Source of the DNA: Dehalococcoidales bacterium
GTDB lineage: Bacteria; Chloroflexota; Dehalococcoidia; Dehalococcoidales; UBA2162
DNA length: 64,000 bases
Direction of reading: 5' to 3'
NCBI GenBank assembly: GCA_030690265.1
Contig: JAUYHA010000081.1
Location: 1 to 64,000 of the forward strand
The position numbers and the translations under genes are program-made. The notes beneath the pieces were generated by a model. That model saw only the letters and a list, made by a program, of their open reading frames with translations, was not told the DNA's origin and made no database searches. Below are positions 25,272-34,391 of this stretch, in pieces. Numbering within the stretch: the stretch's first letter is position 1; each line of letters begins with the position of its first letter.

Positions 25272-25298
25272 GATTCTTGCCGGAGGGACGCAGAAAAA

Positions 25299-25817
25299 TT
25301 GACTGAATTAGTCCGTGCTGAACTAGCCGGTGGCATAACATTAAAGCCAGCCGCCATGAAAGACTGCAGGTTCCTGTGGCAGTGGAGAAACGACCCGGAA
25401 GCGAGGAAATACTTTACCAACACAGAATATGTCCCTTATCCGGAGCACAAAGACTGGTTTGAGGCTTCTCTACGAAACAGGGACAGACACATATTTATTG
25501 TTTTTCAAAAAAACACCAGGGTCGGCATGGTCAGGTTCGATGTCGAGCCAGCAGCCAGGAGAGCTAATATCCATATAAACATTTCTCAGGGACACCGCAA
25601 TCAGGGGTTGGGGAGAGAAGTTCTGAAGAAAGCACGCCGCTACGCCTTTGATAATCTTGAGATAGATAGCATTATAGCTCGCATTAAAAAGGGAAATGAG
25701 GCATCTATAAAAGCATTTACCTATACTGGTTTCAAACTTGTAAGCGATTCCCCAGACTGGATTACCATGAGTCTCTCGCTGAGAGACACTCTAAAAGGTA
25801 CAGAGGCAAGCGCTTAA
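25299..25817 (+). CDS. GNAT N-acetyltransferase, PseH/sugar-type
   Basis: 172 residues from a TTG preceded by GGAGGG. One GNAT domain of the RimJ/PseH branch: WRNDPEARKYF near 29-39, acetyl-CoA loop QGHRNQGLGREVL near 99-111, and ASIKAFTYTGF near 140-150. In nucleotide-sugar clusters such enzymes acetylate the amino group made by a DegT aminotransferase; both neighbours are DegT genes, which supports that role here. Exact sugar unknown. Confidence 0.82.
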   Translation: MTELVRAELAGGITLKPAAMKDCRFLWQWRNDPEARKYFTNTEYVPYPEHKDWFEASLRNRDRHIFIVFQKNTRVGMVRFDVEPAARRANIHINISQGHRNQGLGREVLKKARRYAFDNLEIDSIIARIKKGNEASIKAFTYTGFKLVSDSPDWITMSLSLRDTLKGTEASA

Positions 25818-25836
25818 AAGTAAAAAGGGGAGAATA

Positions 25837-26931
25837 ATGCATATTCCGCTGGCGCAGCCATACATTGGAGAACAGGAGACTAAAGAAATAGCAAGGGTCA
25901 TATCCAGCAAGCGGCTGGCAATCGGCGATACGGTAAAAGAATTCGAGAGGGCGTTAGCCGAGAAATTCCAGCGGAAATACTGCGTTGCCGTCAGCTCAGG
26001 GACAGCTGCCTTGTACCTCGCCCTCAAGACTTTGGGCATCAGGCATGTAATAATTCCAGTGCTAACCTGCCAGGCCGTACTACGTGCCGCTTTAAATGCC
26101 GGTGCCAGCGTAATTTTTGCCGATGTGGTACCGGAAACCCACAACCTTGATTTATCCTCTCTCTCCGATAAGCAGTTATCGGAGGCAGAAGCAATAGTGG
26201 TCACCCAGACTTATGGTCATGCGGCAGACATGGATAAACTGGACCATTATCTCAAAAAGTATAACCTGGCTCTGGTAGAAGATTTCGCTCAGGCTACCGG
26301 GGGGTATTTCAAAGATAGAATTCTGGGCAGCTTTGGTAGGGTCTCCATCACCAGCTTCTACGCCACAAAGAATATGACCACCGGCCACGGAGGAGCTTTG
26401 CTGATGGATGACGAGGAACTCTACCTTAAATGTCAGTATGGCAGCAGATATCAAGCCAGTAACTATTACCAGGACCTGGTCCCGATGAACTTTATGATGA
26501 CAGATATTCAAGCTGCTATAGGTCTGGTACAGCTCAGTAAGCTGGATACCATGGTAGAGATGAGACGCAACCTGGCAAGCATATACAACCAGGAACTGGA
26601 AGCTTATCAAGTTGGTTTCATTCACGAGGAACCGTGGACAAAACATGCTTACTTTAAATATGCCGCTATATTACCCTCAAATGTCCAGAAACAAGCATTT
26701 ATTCAGAGGATGGGGGAATCAGGCATAGAGGCAGGGAAACTGTACGACCCACCTTTACACAAAACCAGATTAGGTATCGACTTTGTTGGTGATAAAGCGA
26801 AATTACCAAACGCTGAACGCCTTGCCGGTAGAACGGTATCCTTGCCCATGTTCCCTGGGCTTTCCGGTGATGATGTCAAAAAGGTATGCGAAGCTATAAA
26901 GTCTGCCGTCAATAGTGGGGGAGATAAATGA
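25837..26931 (+). CDS. DegT/DnrJ/EryC1/StrS aminotransferase (copy 2)
   Basis: 364 residues. SSGTAALYLALK at 53-64, LVEDFAQATGG at 146-156 and PLP lysine K178 in FYATKNMTTGHGG. It is clearly divergent from copy 1, so a different keto-sugar is expected; the FADVVPETHNLD segment resembles the perosamine/AHBA branch only loosely. AAGGGGAGAATA precedes the ATG. The next gene overlaps its end by four bases. Confidence 0.9.
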   Translation: MHIPLAQPYIGEQETKEIARVISSKRLAIGDTVKEFERALAEKFQRKYCVAVSSGTAALYLALKTLGIRHVIIPVLTCQAVLRAALNAGASVIFADVVPETHNLDLSSLSDKQLSEAEAIVVTQTYGHAADMDKLDHYLKKYNLALVEDFAQATGGYFKDRILGSFGRVSITSFYATKNMTTGHGGALLMDDEELYLKCQYGSRYQASNYYQDLVPMNFMMTDIQAAIGLVQLSKLDTMVEMRRNLASIYNQELEAYQVGFIHEEPWTKHAYFKYAAILPSNVQKQAFIQRMGESGIEAGKLYDPPLHKTRLGIDFVGDKAKLPNAERLAGRTVSLPMFPGLSGDDVKKVCEAIKSAVNSGGDK

Positions 26932-27620
26932 TTGCGGCCATACACCAGCCAAACTACCTCCCCTGGATGGGCTATTTTTACAAAATAGTCAACTGTGATA
27001 TATTCGTCTTTCTAGATAATGTGCAGTACACCAAGAATGGTTACATCAATAGGAATATGATTAAGACTCCTCAGGGTGCAGCATGGCTTACGGTAGGTGT
27101 TCTAACAAAAAGCCGCCATGGGCAACTGGTCAGCGAAGTAGAGATAAACAATTCTCTCCCTTGGAGCATCATCCATCAGAAATCCATGTTCCAAAGCTAC
27201 TCTAAAGCACCCTATTTTAAGAATTACGCATCATTCTTCCAGGAAATCTACGCAAGGAAATGGGAGAGGCTAGTTGACCTGAATGAAGCTCTAATAAAAT
27301 TAATTTGTCAAATATTGGGTATCAATACTGTAAAATTCCTGTTTGCGTCTGAACTCAATGTTTCTGGACATAGCACGGAGTTATTAGTGGATATTTGCCA
27401 GGCAGTAGATTGTGACATATATTTCTCAGGACCTAGCGGGCAGGACTATATGGATGAGCAGTTTTTCGTAAACCAAAGGATTACACTGAGATATTCCGAT
27501 TTTAAACATCCAGCTTACAACCAATTGTGGGGTGATTTCGTACCCAATATGTCAATAATAGATTTACTCTTCAATGAAGGAGAAAAGAGCCTGGAGATTT
27601 TGCTGGGAGCCAGCTCATAG
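26928..27620 (+). CDS. WbqC-like family protein
   Basis: 230 residues. The opening AAIHQPNYLPWMGYFYKI and the FLDNVQYTKNGYINRN segment are the hallmark of the WbqC family, found in O-antigen and surface glycan clusters. The biochemical role of the family is uncertain; an aminoacyl or acyl transfer to an amino sugar has been suggested. The gene overlaps the second DegT gene (ATGA), consistent with a role downstream of amino sugar formation. Confidence 0.88.
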   Translation: MIAAIHQPNYLPWMGYFYKIVNCDIFVFLDNVQYTKNGYINRNMIKTPQGAAWLTVGVLTKSRHGQLVSEVEINNSLPWSIIHQKSMFQSYSKAPYFKNYASFFQEIYARKWERLVDLNEALIKLICQILGINTVKFLFASELNVSGHSTELLVDICQAVDCDIYFSGPSGQDYMDEQFFVNQRITLRYSDFKHPAYNQLWGDFVPNMSIIDLLFNEGEKSLEILLGASS

Positions 27621-27657
27621 TCCGGCTCCCAAACCTAAAAAGGAGTCATGAGATAAA

Positions 27658-28269
27658 GTGAAAGTGCTTGTTTTTAGCCCGCATCCTGATGACGCTGAAG
27701 TATTGATGGGCGGCACCATTGCCAAATATACCCAAAACGGGCATGAGGTGCTGATAATTGTGGTTACGGTGCCAAACCACGGAGATAAACGGGAAAAAGA
27801 GTCGGAAAAGTCAGCCGCAATACTGGGTGCCGGATTGTCTATACTGGATATAAATCCCCATGAGCTGGCTTTCAATCGGAAAACGGTTGAGATTTTTGAC
27901 GATGTTATCAAGAATTTTCCACCGGATGTTATCTACACTAGCTGGCTCCATGATTCCCATCAGGACCACATTAGTGTATGCGAAGCCACTATTGCCGCTG
28001 CCAGAAAAAACCGATGCTCACTCTACATGTATGAACAGGCGCTCCCTTCAGGGTTCACTCCCTATGCTTTTAGAGCCCAGGTATTCGTGGATATTTCAGA
28101 TACTATCGAAACAAAAATCAAGAGCGTTCTGGCACACCAATCCCAGGTACAGAATTTCACCGAGCAGTGGATTCAAGGGATAAAAGCAAGAGCAACTTAT
28201 ACCGGGTTTCAGATTAACGTCCAATACGCCGAGGCATTTGAGGTAGTCAAGGAGATTAAGCAGATTTGA
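27658..28269 (+). CDS. PIG-L family deacetylase (copy 2)
   Basis: 203 residues, GTG start at 27658 with AGGAG 12 bases upstream. Zinc motif SPHPDDAEVLMGG at 8-20 and second motif SWLHDSHQDH near 95-104. Probably deacetylates an N-acetylhexosamine on a glycan or lipid-linked intermediate; placement between WbqC and a glycosyltransferase supports glycan work. It is shorter and quite different from the copy at 4744-5439. Its stop overlaps the next TTG start. Confidence 0.88.
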   Translation: MKVLVFSPHPDDAEVLMGGTIAKYTQNGHEVLIIVVTVPNHGDKREKESEKSAAILGAGLSILDINPHELAFNRKTVEIFDDVIKNFPPDVIYTSWLHDSHQDHISVCEATIAAARKNRCSLYMYEQALPSGFTPYAFRAQVFVDISDTIETKIKSVLAHQSQVQNFTEQWIQGIKARATYTGFQINVQYAEAFEVVKEIKQI

Positions 28270-29477
28270 CACTATCGAAGCAACCCAGCCATGCGATAAA
28301 GACGTGGAGAATCTGCGTTCTCTTCCTTCCCGATTTAACGGCGGAAGTCGCCAGCACAGCCACTTTGCATGTCGGCAATACTCTTCGTCTGCTCGAACCG
28401 TTAGCCAGTGAGATATTTATCATCACCGGCAACTTCCCTGAAGATGCCATCAGTAATGACAAAGTTCACCTTATAAATATCCGCATAAAAGCTGAGGACA
28501 ACACCCGCAGCTCCATGCTGCTCAGAGTCCCGAAATTCCTGATGCTGCAGCTCAGAATGAGCCTTCAGGTAATCAGGTTAGCCAAAAGGTTTGAGGTGCT
28601 GTTTCTTGCCGCCGGTGCCCAGGTGCTTTTCTTACCGGCACTGGTAGCAAAGCTACTGCGAAAGAAGATAGCCCTGATTCACCTGGGTGTCGGAGCTTCG
28701 TCCCGCCAGGACTACGAAGTAATGTTCGAAAAAACATTATTTGGCGCCGGCAGGCGTCTGTTCCCCTGGCTCACAGAGCTTATGGAAAGGGTCAGTTTCC
28801 GTCTTGCTGACCGGATTATGGTTTTTCTATCTCATTCAGACTCACCTCTGCTGAGGAAGTACACCGATAAGACCTACTTTGGCTGCAGCCGCTTCTATGT
28901 GGATATTAAGGCAATGAAAGTGGAGAGAAGCCTGGCCAGCCGCGAGAAACTGGTAGGCTACATTGGGAGGTTCATAGATATGAAGGGGGTTATGAACTTT
29001 GTCAAAGCTATTCCTCTGATAATCAGTACCTCTGCTGAGACAAAGGTCTTAATAGGCGGGGACGGCCCGCAACGGCAAGAAATTGAGCAGGAAATCAAAG
29101 ACGCCGGTCTTGAGAACAGGGTGACCCTCACCGGCTGGATTCCTCATAATAACCTCTCCCGGTACCTGAATAAAATGAAACTCCTGGTTATTCCCTCTTA
29201 CGGAGAGCACGGCCCCCACATGGTGATTGAAGCCATGGCTTGCGGAACGCCGGTTTTAGCCACTTCGGTCGGTATTGTTCCAGATGTGATAAAGGACGGT
29301 GAGACCGGCTTCATTCTCGAAAATAATTCGCCAGAATCCATCGCAAAAGATGTTATCAAAGCTCTGGAAAATCAGAAGCTAGAAGAAATTTCCCGGAAAG
29401 CCAGGAAACTCGTAGAAGAAGAATACACCTTTGAACTTGCCGTTGAAAAGTATAGAGAAGTGCTGGAAAGTTTGTAA
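28266..29477 (+). CDS. GT4 family glycosyltransferase
   Basis: 403 residues from a TTG at 28266 (overlap of four bases with the PIG-L gene; AAGGAG 11 bases upstream). GT-B: LVGYIGRFIDMKGVMNFVKA near 221-240, VLIGGDGPQRQEIE near 258-271 and the donor-site PSYGEHGPHMVIEAMACGTPVLATSVG with both EX7E acidic residues. Typical capsule or exopolysaccharide glycosyltransferase; donor and acceptor unknown. Confidence 0.86.
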   Translation: MTLSKQPSHAIKTWRICVLFLPDLTAEVASTATLHVGNTLRLLEPLASEIFIITGNFPEDAISNDKVHLINIRIKAEDNTRSSMLLRVPKFLMLQLRMSLQVIRLAKRFEVLFLAAGAQVLFLPALVAKLLRKKIALIHLGVGASSRQDYEVMFEKTLFGAGRRLFPWLTELMERVSFRLADRIMVFLSHSDSPLLRKYTDKTYFGCSRFYVDIKAMKVERSLASREKLVGYIGRFIDMKGVMNFVKAIPLIISTSAETKVLIGGDGPQRQEIEQEIKDAGLENRVTLTGWIPHNNLSRYLNKMKLLVIPSYGEHGPHMVIEAMACGTPVLATSVGIVPDVIKDGETGFILENNSPESIAKDVIKALENQKLEEISRKARKLVEEEYTFELAVEKYREVLESL

Positions 29478-29494
29478 TCCGGTTAATAATATCA

Positions 29495-30289
29495 ATGGAC
29501 ATTGCGATTACTATCGATGTGGAGAGTGACTGGGGAGGCAGAACGAGACAGTGTGACGGCATAGAATACGGGCTGCCCGTTATCTTACAGCTTTTGGAAA
29601 GCCTGGAAATAAAAGCAACCTTTTTTATATCCGGAGTGGTTATCACAAGGTATCAAAAAATGATTCGTAAAATCTCAGAATCAGAACATGAACTAGCTTC
29701 TCACAGCTTCAGTCACCAGAATCATAGCCTGCTGAATAAAGAGCAGCTATTTGAAGAAGTCAACCGGTCAAAGCATTTACTTGAAGACGAGACAGGTGCG
29801 GAGGTTCTCGGCTTCAGAACTCCGCAATTCCGGACAAATAAAGAGCTTTTTGATGTGCTCGGCGAGCTGCATTTCGGGTATGACTCATCCTTCAGCCGGG
29901 GTATGGTGCCGACAAGATACCACGGCTCATCGGTGCCAAAGGCTCCCTTTCTTTTAGAGAACGGCTTGCTGGAAATACCGGTATCATCGCTTCCTTACAT
30001 CAGGATGCCCCTCGGTTTTAGGTGGCTAAACCTGATTGGTTTCACCACTTTTAAATTCCTGCTGGACAGGCTCGTCCTGCCCCAGCCTGTCGTCTTTTAT
30101 TTACATCCCTTTGACCTGATACAGCCCGCAGCAAACCCGGAAATAAGTTTTTTCATTAAAAGATGGTATTCTTATAAAACACCTGATACAAAAAAGACCC
30201 TGGAGCGAATTTTGAGCTACTTGAAGAAACGGGGAGACGAATTTATCCTCCTGAAAGATATATTCCACCGGAGCAAGGAAGCAGGATAG
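29495..30289 (+). CDS. Polysaccharide deacetylase (NodB-fold)
   Basis: 264 residues. Begins ITIDVESDWGG, where the first catalytic aspartates sit (TIDVES replaces the common TFDD). The metal-binding HSFSHQNH is at about 69-76, followed by GFRTPQFR. YLHPFDL near the end supplies the catalytic His motif. NodB-fold enzymes remove N- or O-acetyl groups from polysaccharides. No signal peptide is visible, so it probably acts in the cytoplasm on a nucleotide- or lipid-linked intermediate. Confidence 0.84.
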   Translation: MDIAITIDVESDWGGRTRQCDGIEYGLPVILQLLESLEIKATFFISGVVITRYQKMIRKISESEHELASHSFSHQNHSLLNKEQLFEEVNRSKHLLEDETGAEVLGFRTPQFRTNKELFDVLGELHFGYDSSFSRGMVPTRYHGSSVPKAPFLLENGLLEIPVSSLPYIRMPLGFRWLNLIGFTTFKFLLDRLVLPQPVVFYLHPFDLIQPAANPEISFFIKRWYSYKTPDTKKTLERILSYLKKRGDEFILLKDIFHRSKEAG

Positions 30290-30290
30290 T

Positions 30291-31160
30291 ATGAAGACAG
30301 AAGTAACCATCATTATCCCGGCATACAATGAGGGAAAAAGCATCGGCAAAGTTATCGACCAGGTAAAAGATACGATGAGTCATGCTGGGGTGAGTCACGA
30401 GATAGTGGTCGTCGATGACGGCTCAACTGATGGGACGACAGCGGCAATTGTAAATGAAAAAGGTGTCAAGCTCATCCAGCACCCCTATAACAAAGGCTAT
30501 GGTGCCGCCTTGAAAACAGGCGTCCGTAATGCTGAAGGAGAGATTGTCTTATTCATAGATGGGGATGAGCAGCAAAAACCCGGCGATATTCCTGGATTAC
30601 TGGAGTTCATGGACAAATATGATATGGTCATTGGCTGGAGGACCGGGGCTTCAAAAATCCCCATCTTCCGCAAACTGGGTAAGCTCATTCTTGGCTCCCT
30701 GGCTAATTATCTGGCTGGCTGGAAGATACCCGATTTAAACTCCGGCTTCAGAGCCATTAAGAAGGAAATTGTGCTGAAATATATGGCTATTCTACCGGAC
30801 ACCTTTTCCTTCACCACAACCATTACCCTGGCAGCCATAAAAGAGGGCTATAACCTGAAATATGTCCCGATAGAAACGGGAGAGCGGGTTGGCTCAAGCA
30901 AGATAAAGTTCTTCCGGGACGGTTTCCGGTTTGTTATGCTCATCCTGAGGATGATTGTCCTTTTTGAGCCGATGAAGGTTTTCCTCCCGGTCAGCCTGGT
31001 TTTGTTTCTTGGCGGATTCGGCTATTTAGTATATAACCTGATTATTGCTCTCAATGTCCCTGACACCTCCATACTGCTCATCGTCTCAAGTCTTATCGTC
31101 TTTTTCTTCGGCTTGCTGGCAGACCAGATTTCCCTGATATTGATGAAGAAGAAAGAATGA
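30291..31160 (+). CDS. GT2 polyprenyl-phosphate hexose synthase-like (copy 2)
   Basis: 289 residues: GT-A domain with IIPAYNEGKSIG near 9-20, VVDDGSTDGT near 41-50, the FIDGDEQQKPGDI metal/donor segment near 88-100 (DGD in place of DAD), and two C-terminal membrane helices. Related to the enzyme at 12456-13346. Such proteins load hexose onto a polyprenyl phosphate. Two copies suggest two different lipid-linked sugars. Overlaps the next gene (ATGA). Confidence 0.85.
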   Translation: MKTEVTIIIPAYNEGKSIGKVIDQVKDTMSHAGVSHEIVVVDDGSTDGTTAAIVNEKGVKLIQHPYNKGYGAALKTGVRNAEGEIVLFIDGDEQQKPGDIPGLLEFMDKYDMVIGWRTGASKIPIFRKLGKLILGSLANYLAGWKIPDLNSGFRAIKKEIVLKYMAILPDTFSFTTTITLAAIKEGYNLKYVPIETGERVGSSKIKFFRDGFRFVMLILRMIVLFEPMKVFLPVSLVLFLGGFGYLVYNLIIALNVPDTSILLIVSSLIVFFFGLLADQISLILMKKKE

Positions 31161-32569
31161 AGATACTTTTAATCAACCCGCCAGCTAAAAACGAGATTGG
31201 CTCAAACACGCCCCCCATTGTTGATGAAGAGCAGGGGGTTTTCCCGCCGCTGGGCATCATGTATGTGGCAGCTCACGCCGAAAAGCACACCAACCACCAG
31301 GTTGAGATACTGGATACCCAGGTTGAGCAGCTGAGCTACCTGCAAATTGAGCAGGAAATCAGCCGGAGAAAGCCTGATATTGTCGGCATTAGCGTGCTGA
31401 CTTTTGGCCTCATCGACTCAATGCTGACCGCCAGGAGCGCTAAAAAAGCCGGACGGGATATAAAGGTGGTTATGGGTGGTCCTCATGTAAGTATCTACCC
31501 AGAGGAAACGATAACATTCCCCGAAGTAGACTATATCGTTCGGGGCGAAGGAGAAGTTACTTTCACGGAACTGCTGCAGAATATTGATGACAAAAACAGG
31601 CTGAGAAATATTAGCGGCCTGGTTTTTAAAGATAACGGAGGGATAGTCAACACGGGCTTGAGAGACTTCATCAAAGACCTGGATGCCCTGCCCTACCCCG
31701 CCAGACATCTCACTCCTTATCAAAAATATCGCTCTTTACTGGCTAAAGAATCGTACATCACCACCATGATTACCAGCCGCGGTTGCCCTTTCCAATGTAC
31801 CTACTGTAATAGACCCTATATGGGTAAAAGCTGCCGAACAAGGTCAGCAAATAATGTCCTGGATGAAATGGAAGAATGCCTGAAGATGGGCATCAATGAA
31901 ATTGCCATATATGATGATACCTTCACGGTTAACCGTCAGCGGACCCTGGATATATGTGACGGAATTTTGAGCCGTGGCTTGAAAATCAGGTGGGATATGA
32001 GGACCCGCGTTGATGTAATTAATAAAGAGCTTTTAACCAGGTTAAAAGAAGCCGGCTGCGAAAGGATACACTACGGCATTGAAGCCGGGACTCCTGAAAT
32101 ACTGAAGGCTCTTAAGAAAGGCACCACCATAGAACAAATCAGGAATGCCATCAGATGGTCAAAAGAAGCGGGCATCTCAACACTGGCATACTTTATGCTC
32201 GGCTCACCCGGGGAAACCAGGGAGCAGATTATGCAGACTATTGATTTTGCCCGGAACCTGGAGCCGGACTTTGCCCATTTTTCAATAACCACCCCCTTCC
32301 CTGCCACCGAACTTTACCAGCTGGGGCTTGAAAAGGGCGTTATTAAGGAAGACTACTGGCGAGAATTCGCCCGCAATCCTTCGCCTGATTTTGAAACCCC
32401 CTACTGGCAGGAAAACCTGACCAGAGAGGAACTTATTGAGCTTATCAATCTCGCCTACAAGAAGTTTTATGTCCGCCCCAAATATATCCTTAAATCAGCA
32501 ATGAAAGTCAGGTCCCTCGAGGAATTTAAGAGAAAAGCCAAAGCCGGTTTAAGAGTATTCAGGATGTGA
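31157..32569 (+). CDS. B12-binding-domain radical SAM enzyme (copy 2)
   Basis: 470 residues. Cobalamin-type N-terminal domain opening LLINPPAKNE and including GGPHVSIYPEE, then the cluster motif CPFQCTYC near 212-219 and the tail FYVRPKYILKSAMKVRS. It is clearly paralogous to the gene at 15410-16801, including SPGETREQIMQTIDFA and TTPFPATELY. It lies between a polyprenyl-phosphate sugar synthase and a methyltransferase, which hints at a modified lipid carrier or sugar. Confidence 0.88.
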   Translation: MKILLINPPAKNEIGSNTPPIVDEEQGVFPPLGIMYVAAHAEKHTNHQVEILDTQVEQLSYLQIEQEISRRKPDIVGISVLTFGLIDSMLTARSAKKAGRDIKVVMGGPHVSIYPEETITFPEVDYIVRGEGEVTFTELLQNIDDKNRLRNISGLVFKDNGGIVNTGLRDFIKDLDALPYPARHLTPYQKYRSLLAKESYITTMITSRGCPFQCTYCNRPYMGKSCRTRSANNVLDEMEECLKMGINEIAIYDDTFTVNRQRTLDICDGILSRGLKIRWDMRTRVDVINKELLTRLKEAGCERIHYGIEAGTPEILKALKKGTTIEQIRNAIRWSKEAGISTLAYFMLGSPGETREQIMQTIDFARNLEPDFAHFSITTPFPATELYQLGLEKGVIKEDYWREFARNPSPDFETPYWQENLTREELIELINLAYKKFYVRPKYILKSAMKVRSLEEFKRKAKAGLRVFRM

Positions 32570-33282
32570 TAGGGGTTTGGGTGAAATCACAGAAAGGCGT
32601 CTTATCAATTGAGTACCATGAAGAACGAGAGAGAAGCCATGCCTTAAAATACCGCTTGACCAGGCGAACAAACGAAGTCCTGAAGGTAATCAAATTATAC
32701 AAAGGAAACGAAATCGAGAACCTGTGTGATATCGGAACCGCCGATGGCATGATGCTGGATTTGCTCGGCCAAAATCTAAATATAAAAACCGCCGTTGGAC
32801 TGGACTTTTCCATTGAGCTTCTCAGGACAAACAAGAATCCAGCATTAAACCTGCTTGCCGGAGACGCCCTAAAACTACCATTCAAAGAAGATTCATTTGA
32901 TGTTGTCGTGGCGACCGCGGTCATCGAGCATGTCTCTGATGCAGGGAACATGCTTGGAGAGTGCTGGCGGATTTTGAAAGAAGGGGGGTTATGTATCCTC
33001 ACCACGCCAGACCCATTTTTTGAACATATCGCTACCAGCGTTGGGCATTTGAAGGATAAACAGCATGTGAAGACATTTAAATTATCGGAGCTTGTTTATT
33101 TGCTTAAAGCGAAAGGCTTTCAAATTCTCAAAACGGAGAAATTTATGATGTCTCCGATTGGCTTTCCCTACGAAGTAAAAATTGAAAGAATTATGAAGCT
33201 GGTGAAGCTTGATTTTTTGTTATTGAACCAGTTAGTAGCAGCCCAAAAAACTAGCCAGTTTTACTCATCATCTTTCGCATAA
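32566..33282 (+). CDS. Class I SAM-dependent methyltransferase
   Basis: 238 residues from the GTG at 32566, overlapping the preceding stop (GTGA); an alternative GTG is at 32581. Methyltransf_11-like: motif I CDIGTADGMMLDLL near 52-65, GLDFSIELLR, AGDALKLPFKEDSFDVVVATAVIEH, and LKEGGLCILTTPDP. Could methylate a sugar or act with the radical SAM enzyme encoded just upstream. Its last 32 bases overlap the 3' end of the converging UPF0104 gene. Confidence 0.83.
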   Translation: MIGVWVKSQKGVLSIEYHEERERSHALKYRLTRRTNEVLKVIKLYKGNEIENLCDIGTADGMMLDLLGQNLNIKTAVGLDFSIELLRTNKNPALNLLAGDALKLPFKEDSFDVVVATAVIEHVSDAGNMLGECWRILKEGGLCILTTPDPFFEHIATSVGHLKDKQHVKTFKLSELVYLLKAKGFQILKTEKFMMSPIGFPYEVKIERIMKLVKLDFLLLNQLVAAQKTSQFYSSSFA

Positions 33283-34171
33283 AGGGTATACCTATCAAGG
33301 ACAGGAGCCAGTACCTGAAAATAGAGAATAAAATACCGACGCCGAGCAATTGTTCTGGACTGGCAAACTCCGAGAAAAGAAAGATAATAGCGGCATCTCT
33401 GGTCCCCATACCACCCAAGGTAACCGGAATCAGCCCGATAAAAATAGCAATGGGGACATTAGCTAAAGTGACCGCTAAAGGAATGTCAAGTCCCACCGCG
33501 TAGAAGAAGGTCAGGGTCTGGGCTATGGAAATAAACCAGATAAGGAGCGAATAAGAGAGGACGGTGCTGAAAGCTGTTTTGCTTCCGGTCAGCAATCTCA
33601 GGGACAAAATTAAGTCTTGAATCCTTTCATTCCATAAATCTTTTATTAGCGGTAAGCGAAATCTAGTAGTAAAACGAGCAAGAACAAAGATTACAATAAT
33701 GCAGACCAGCATGATGAACGCAATAGAGGCTAGCTCATATCTCTGGCGAAAGAGCATACCAATCAAGGAAAGCAAAACGAGGGAAAAAACATCAAAAGTT
33801 CTTTCAGCCACCACTGCTCCTATCGTCTTGACAGAGGGGACTTTGTCTTTCAGATAATACGCTTTAATTACATCACCGGCTTTTGCCGGAGTAATCGAAG
33901 ATAAGGGGAGGGAGCCCAGTATTAAGTAAAGGGATTCCTTATAGCGGAAGGCATATCCCAGCGTTTTTAAGAGGGTTTGCCAGCGTTTGGTAGTTACTGC
34001 CACACTTAGAAGTGAGAGCAAAAGTGCAACAACCAACCATAAGGGATTGGAAGCCAGCAGAACATCAAGAACGGCAAAGAAGTCTATCCTGGTAAACAGG
34101 AGATAAAAGACCAGAGCGGTGACAGCCAGCACCAGGATATTTGTTATTGCTGAACGAAACGGTTTTTTCAT
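33251..34171 (-). CDS. UPF0104/LPG_synthase_TM family membrane protein
   Basis: 306 residues from the ATG at 34171; an in-frame extension to 34270 would start inside a dispersed repeat and is less likely. About eight membrane helices. Family signature: PLSSITPAKAGDVIKAYYL, AVVAERTFDVFSL and GLIPVTLGGMGTRDAA. The family includes the transmembrane half of lysylphosphatidylglycerol synthase and the membrane part of archaeal AglD. It has been proposed to handle or flip polyprenyl-linked sugars; here that would suit the STT3 pathway. Confidence 0.82.
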   Translation of the reverse strand: MKKPFRSAITNILVLAVTALVFYLLFTRIDFFAVLDVLLASNPLWLVVALLLSLLSVAVTTKRWQTLLKTLGYAFRYKESLYLILGSLPLSSITPAKAGDVIKAYYLKDKVPSVKTIGAVVAERTFDVFSLVLLSLIGMLFRQRYELASIAFIMLVCIIVIFVLARFTTRFRLPLIKDLWNERIQDLILSLRLLTGSKTAFSTVLSYSLLIWFISIAQTLTFFYAVGLDIPLAVTLANVPIAIFIGLIPVTLGGMGTRDAAIIFLFSEFASPEQLLGVGILFSIFRYWLLSLIGIPFMRKMMSKTG

Positions 34172-34264
34172 AGGCAACTTTCTGGACTTTAAGCCAGTTA
34201 AATGATAACCTGTAAGGGCATGAATTGACAACCACCCTAAACCGAGATTGTTTAAAAAGATAAT

Positions 34265-34350
34265 TACCATTCCGTACTTGATACGGAATCCAGAAAACCC
34301 GGTCTAAAAGTGGAGCATGCCATTCTGGATACCGACTTTCGTCGGTATGG
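34265..34350. repeat. Dispersed hairpin repeat, second copy
   Basis: A short hairpin ATTCCGTAC/TACGGAAT is followed by GGAATCCAG and then the 26-bp module at 34325-34350 that is identical to 82-107. The module order is the same as at the left edge of the window. The 120-base gap between flanking genes holds nothing else recognisable. Confidence 0.7.
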
Positions 34351-34391
34351 AAGTGATGCTACTAAATAATCTCATTAAGCCATAGCTTCAG

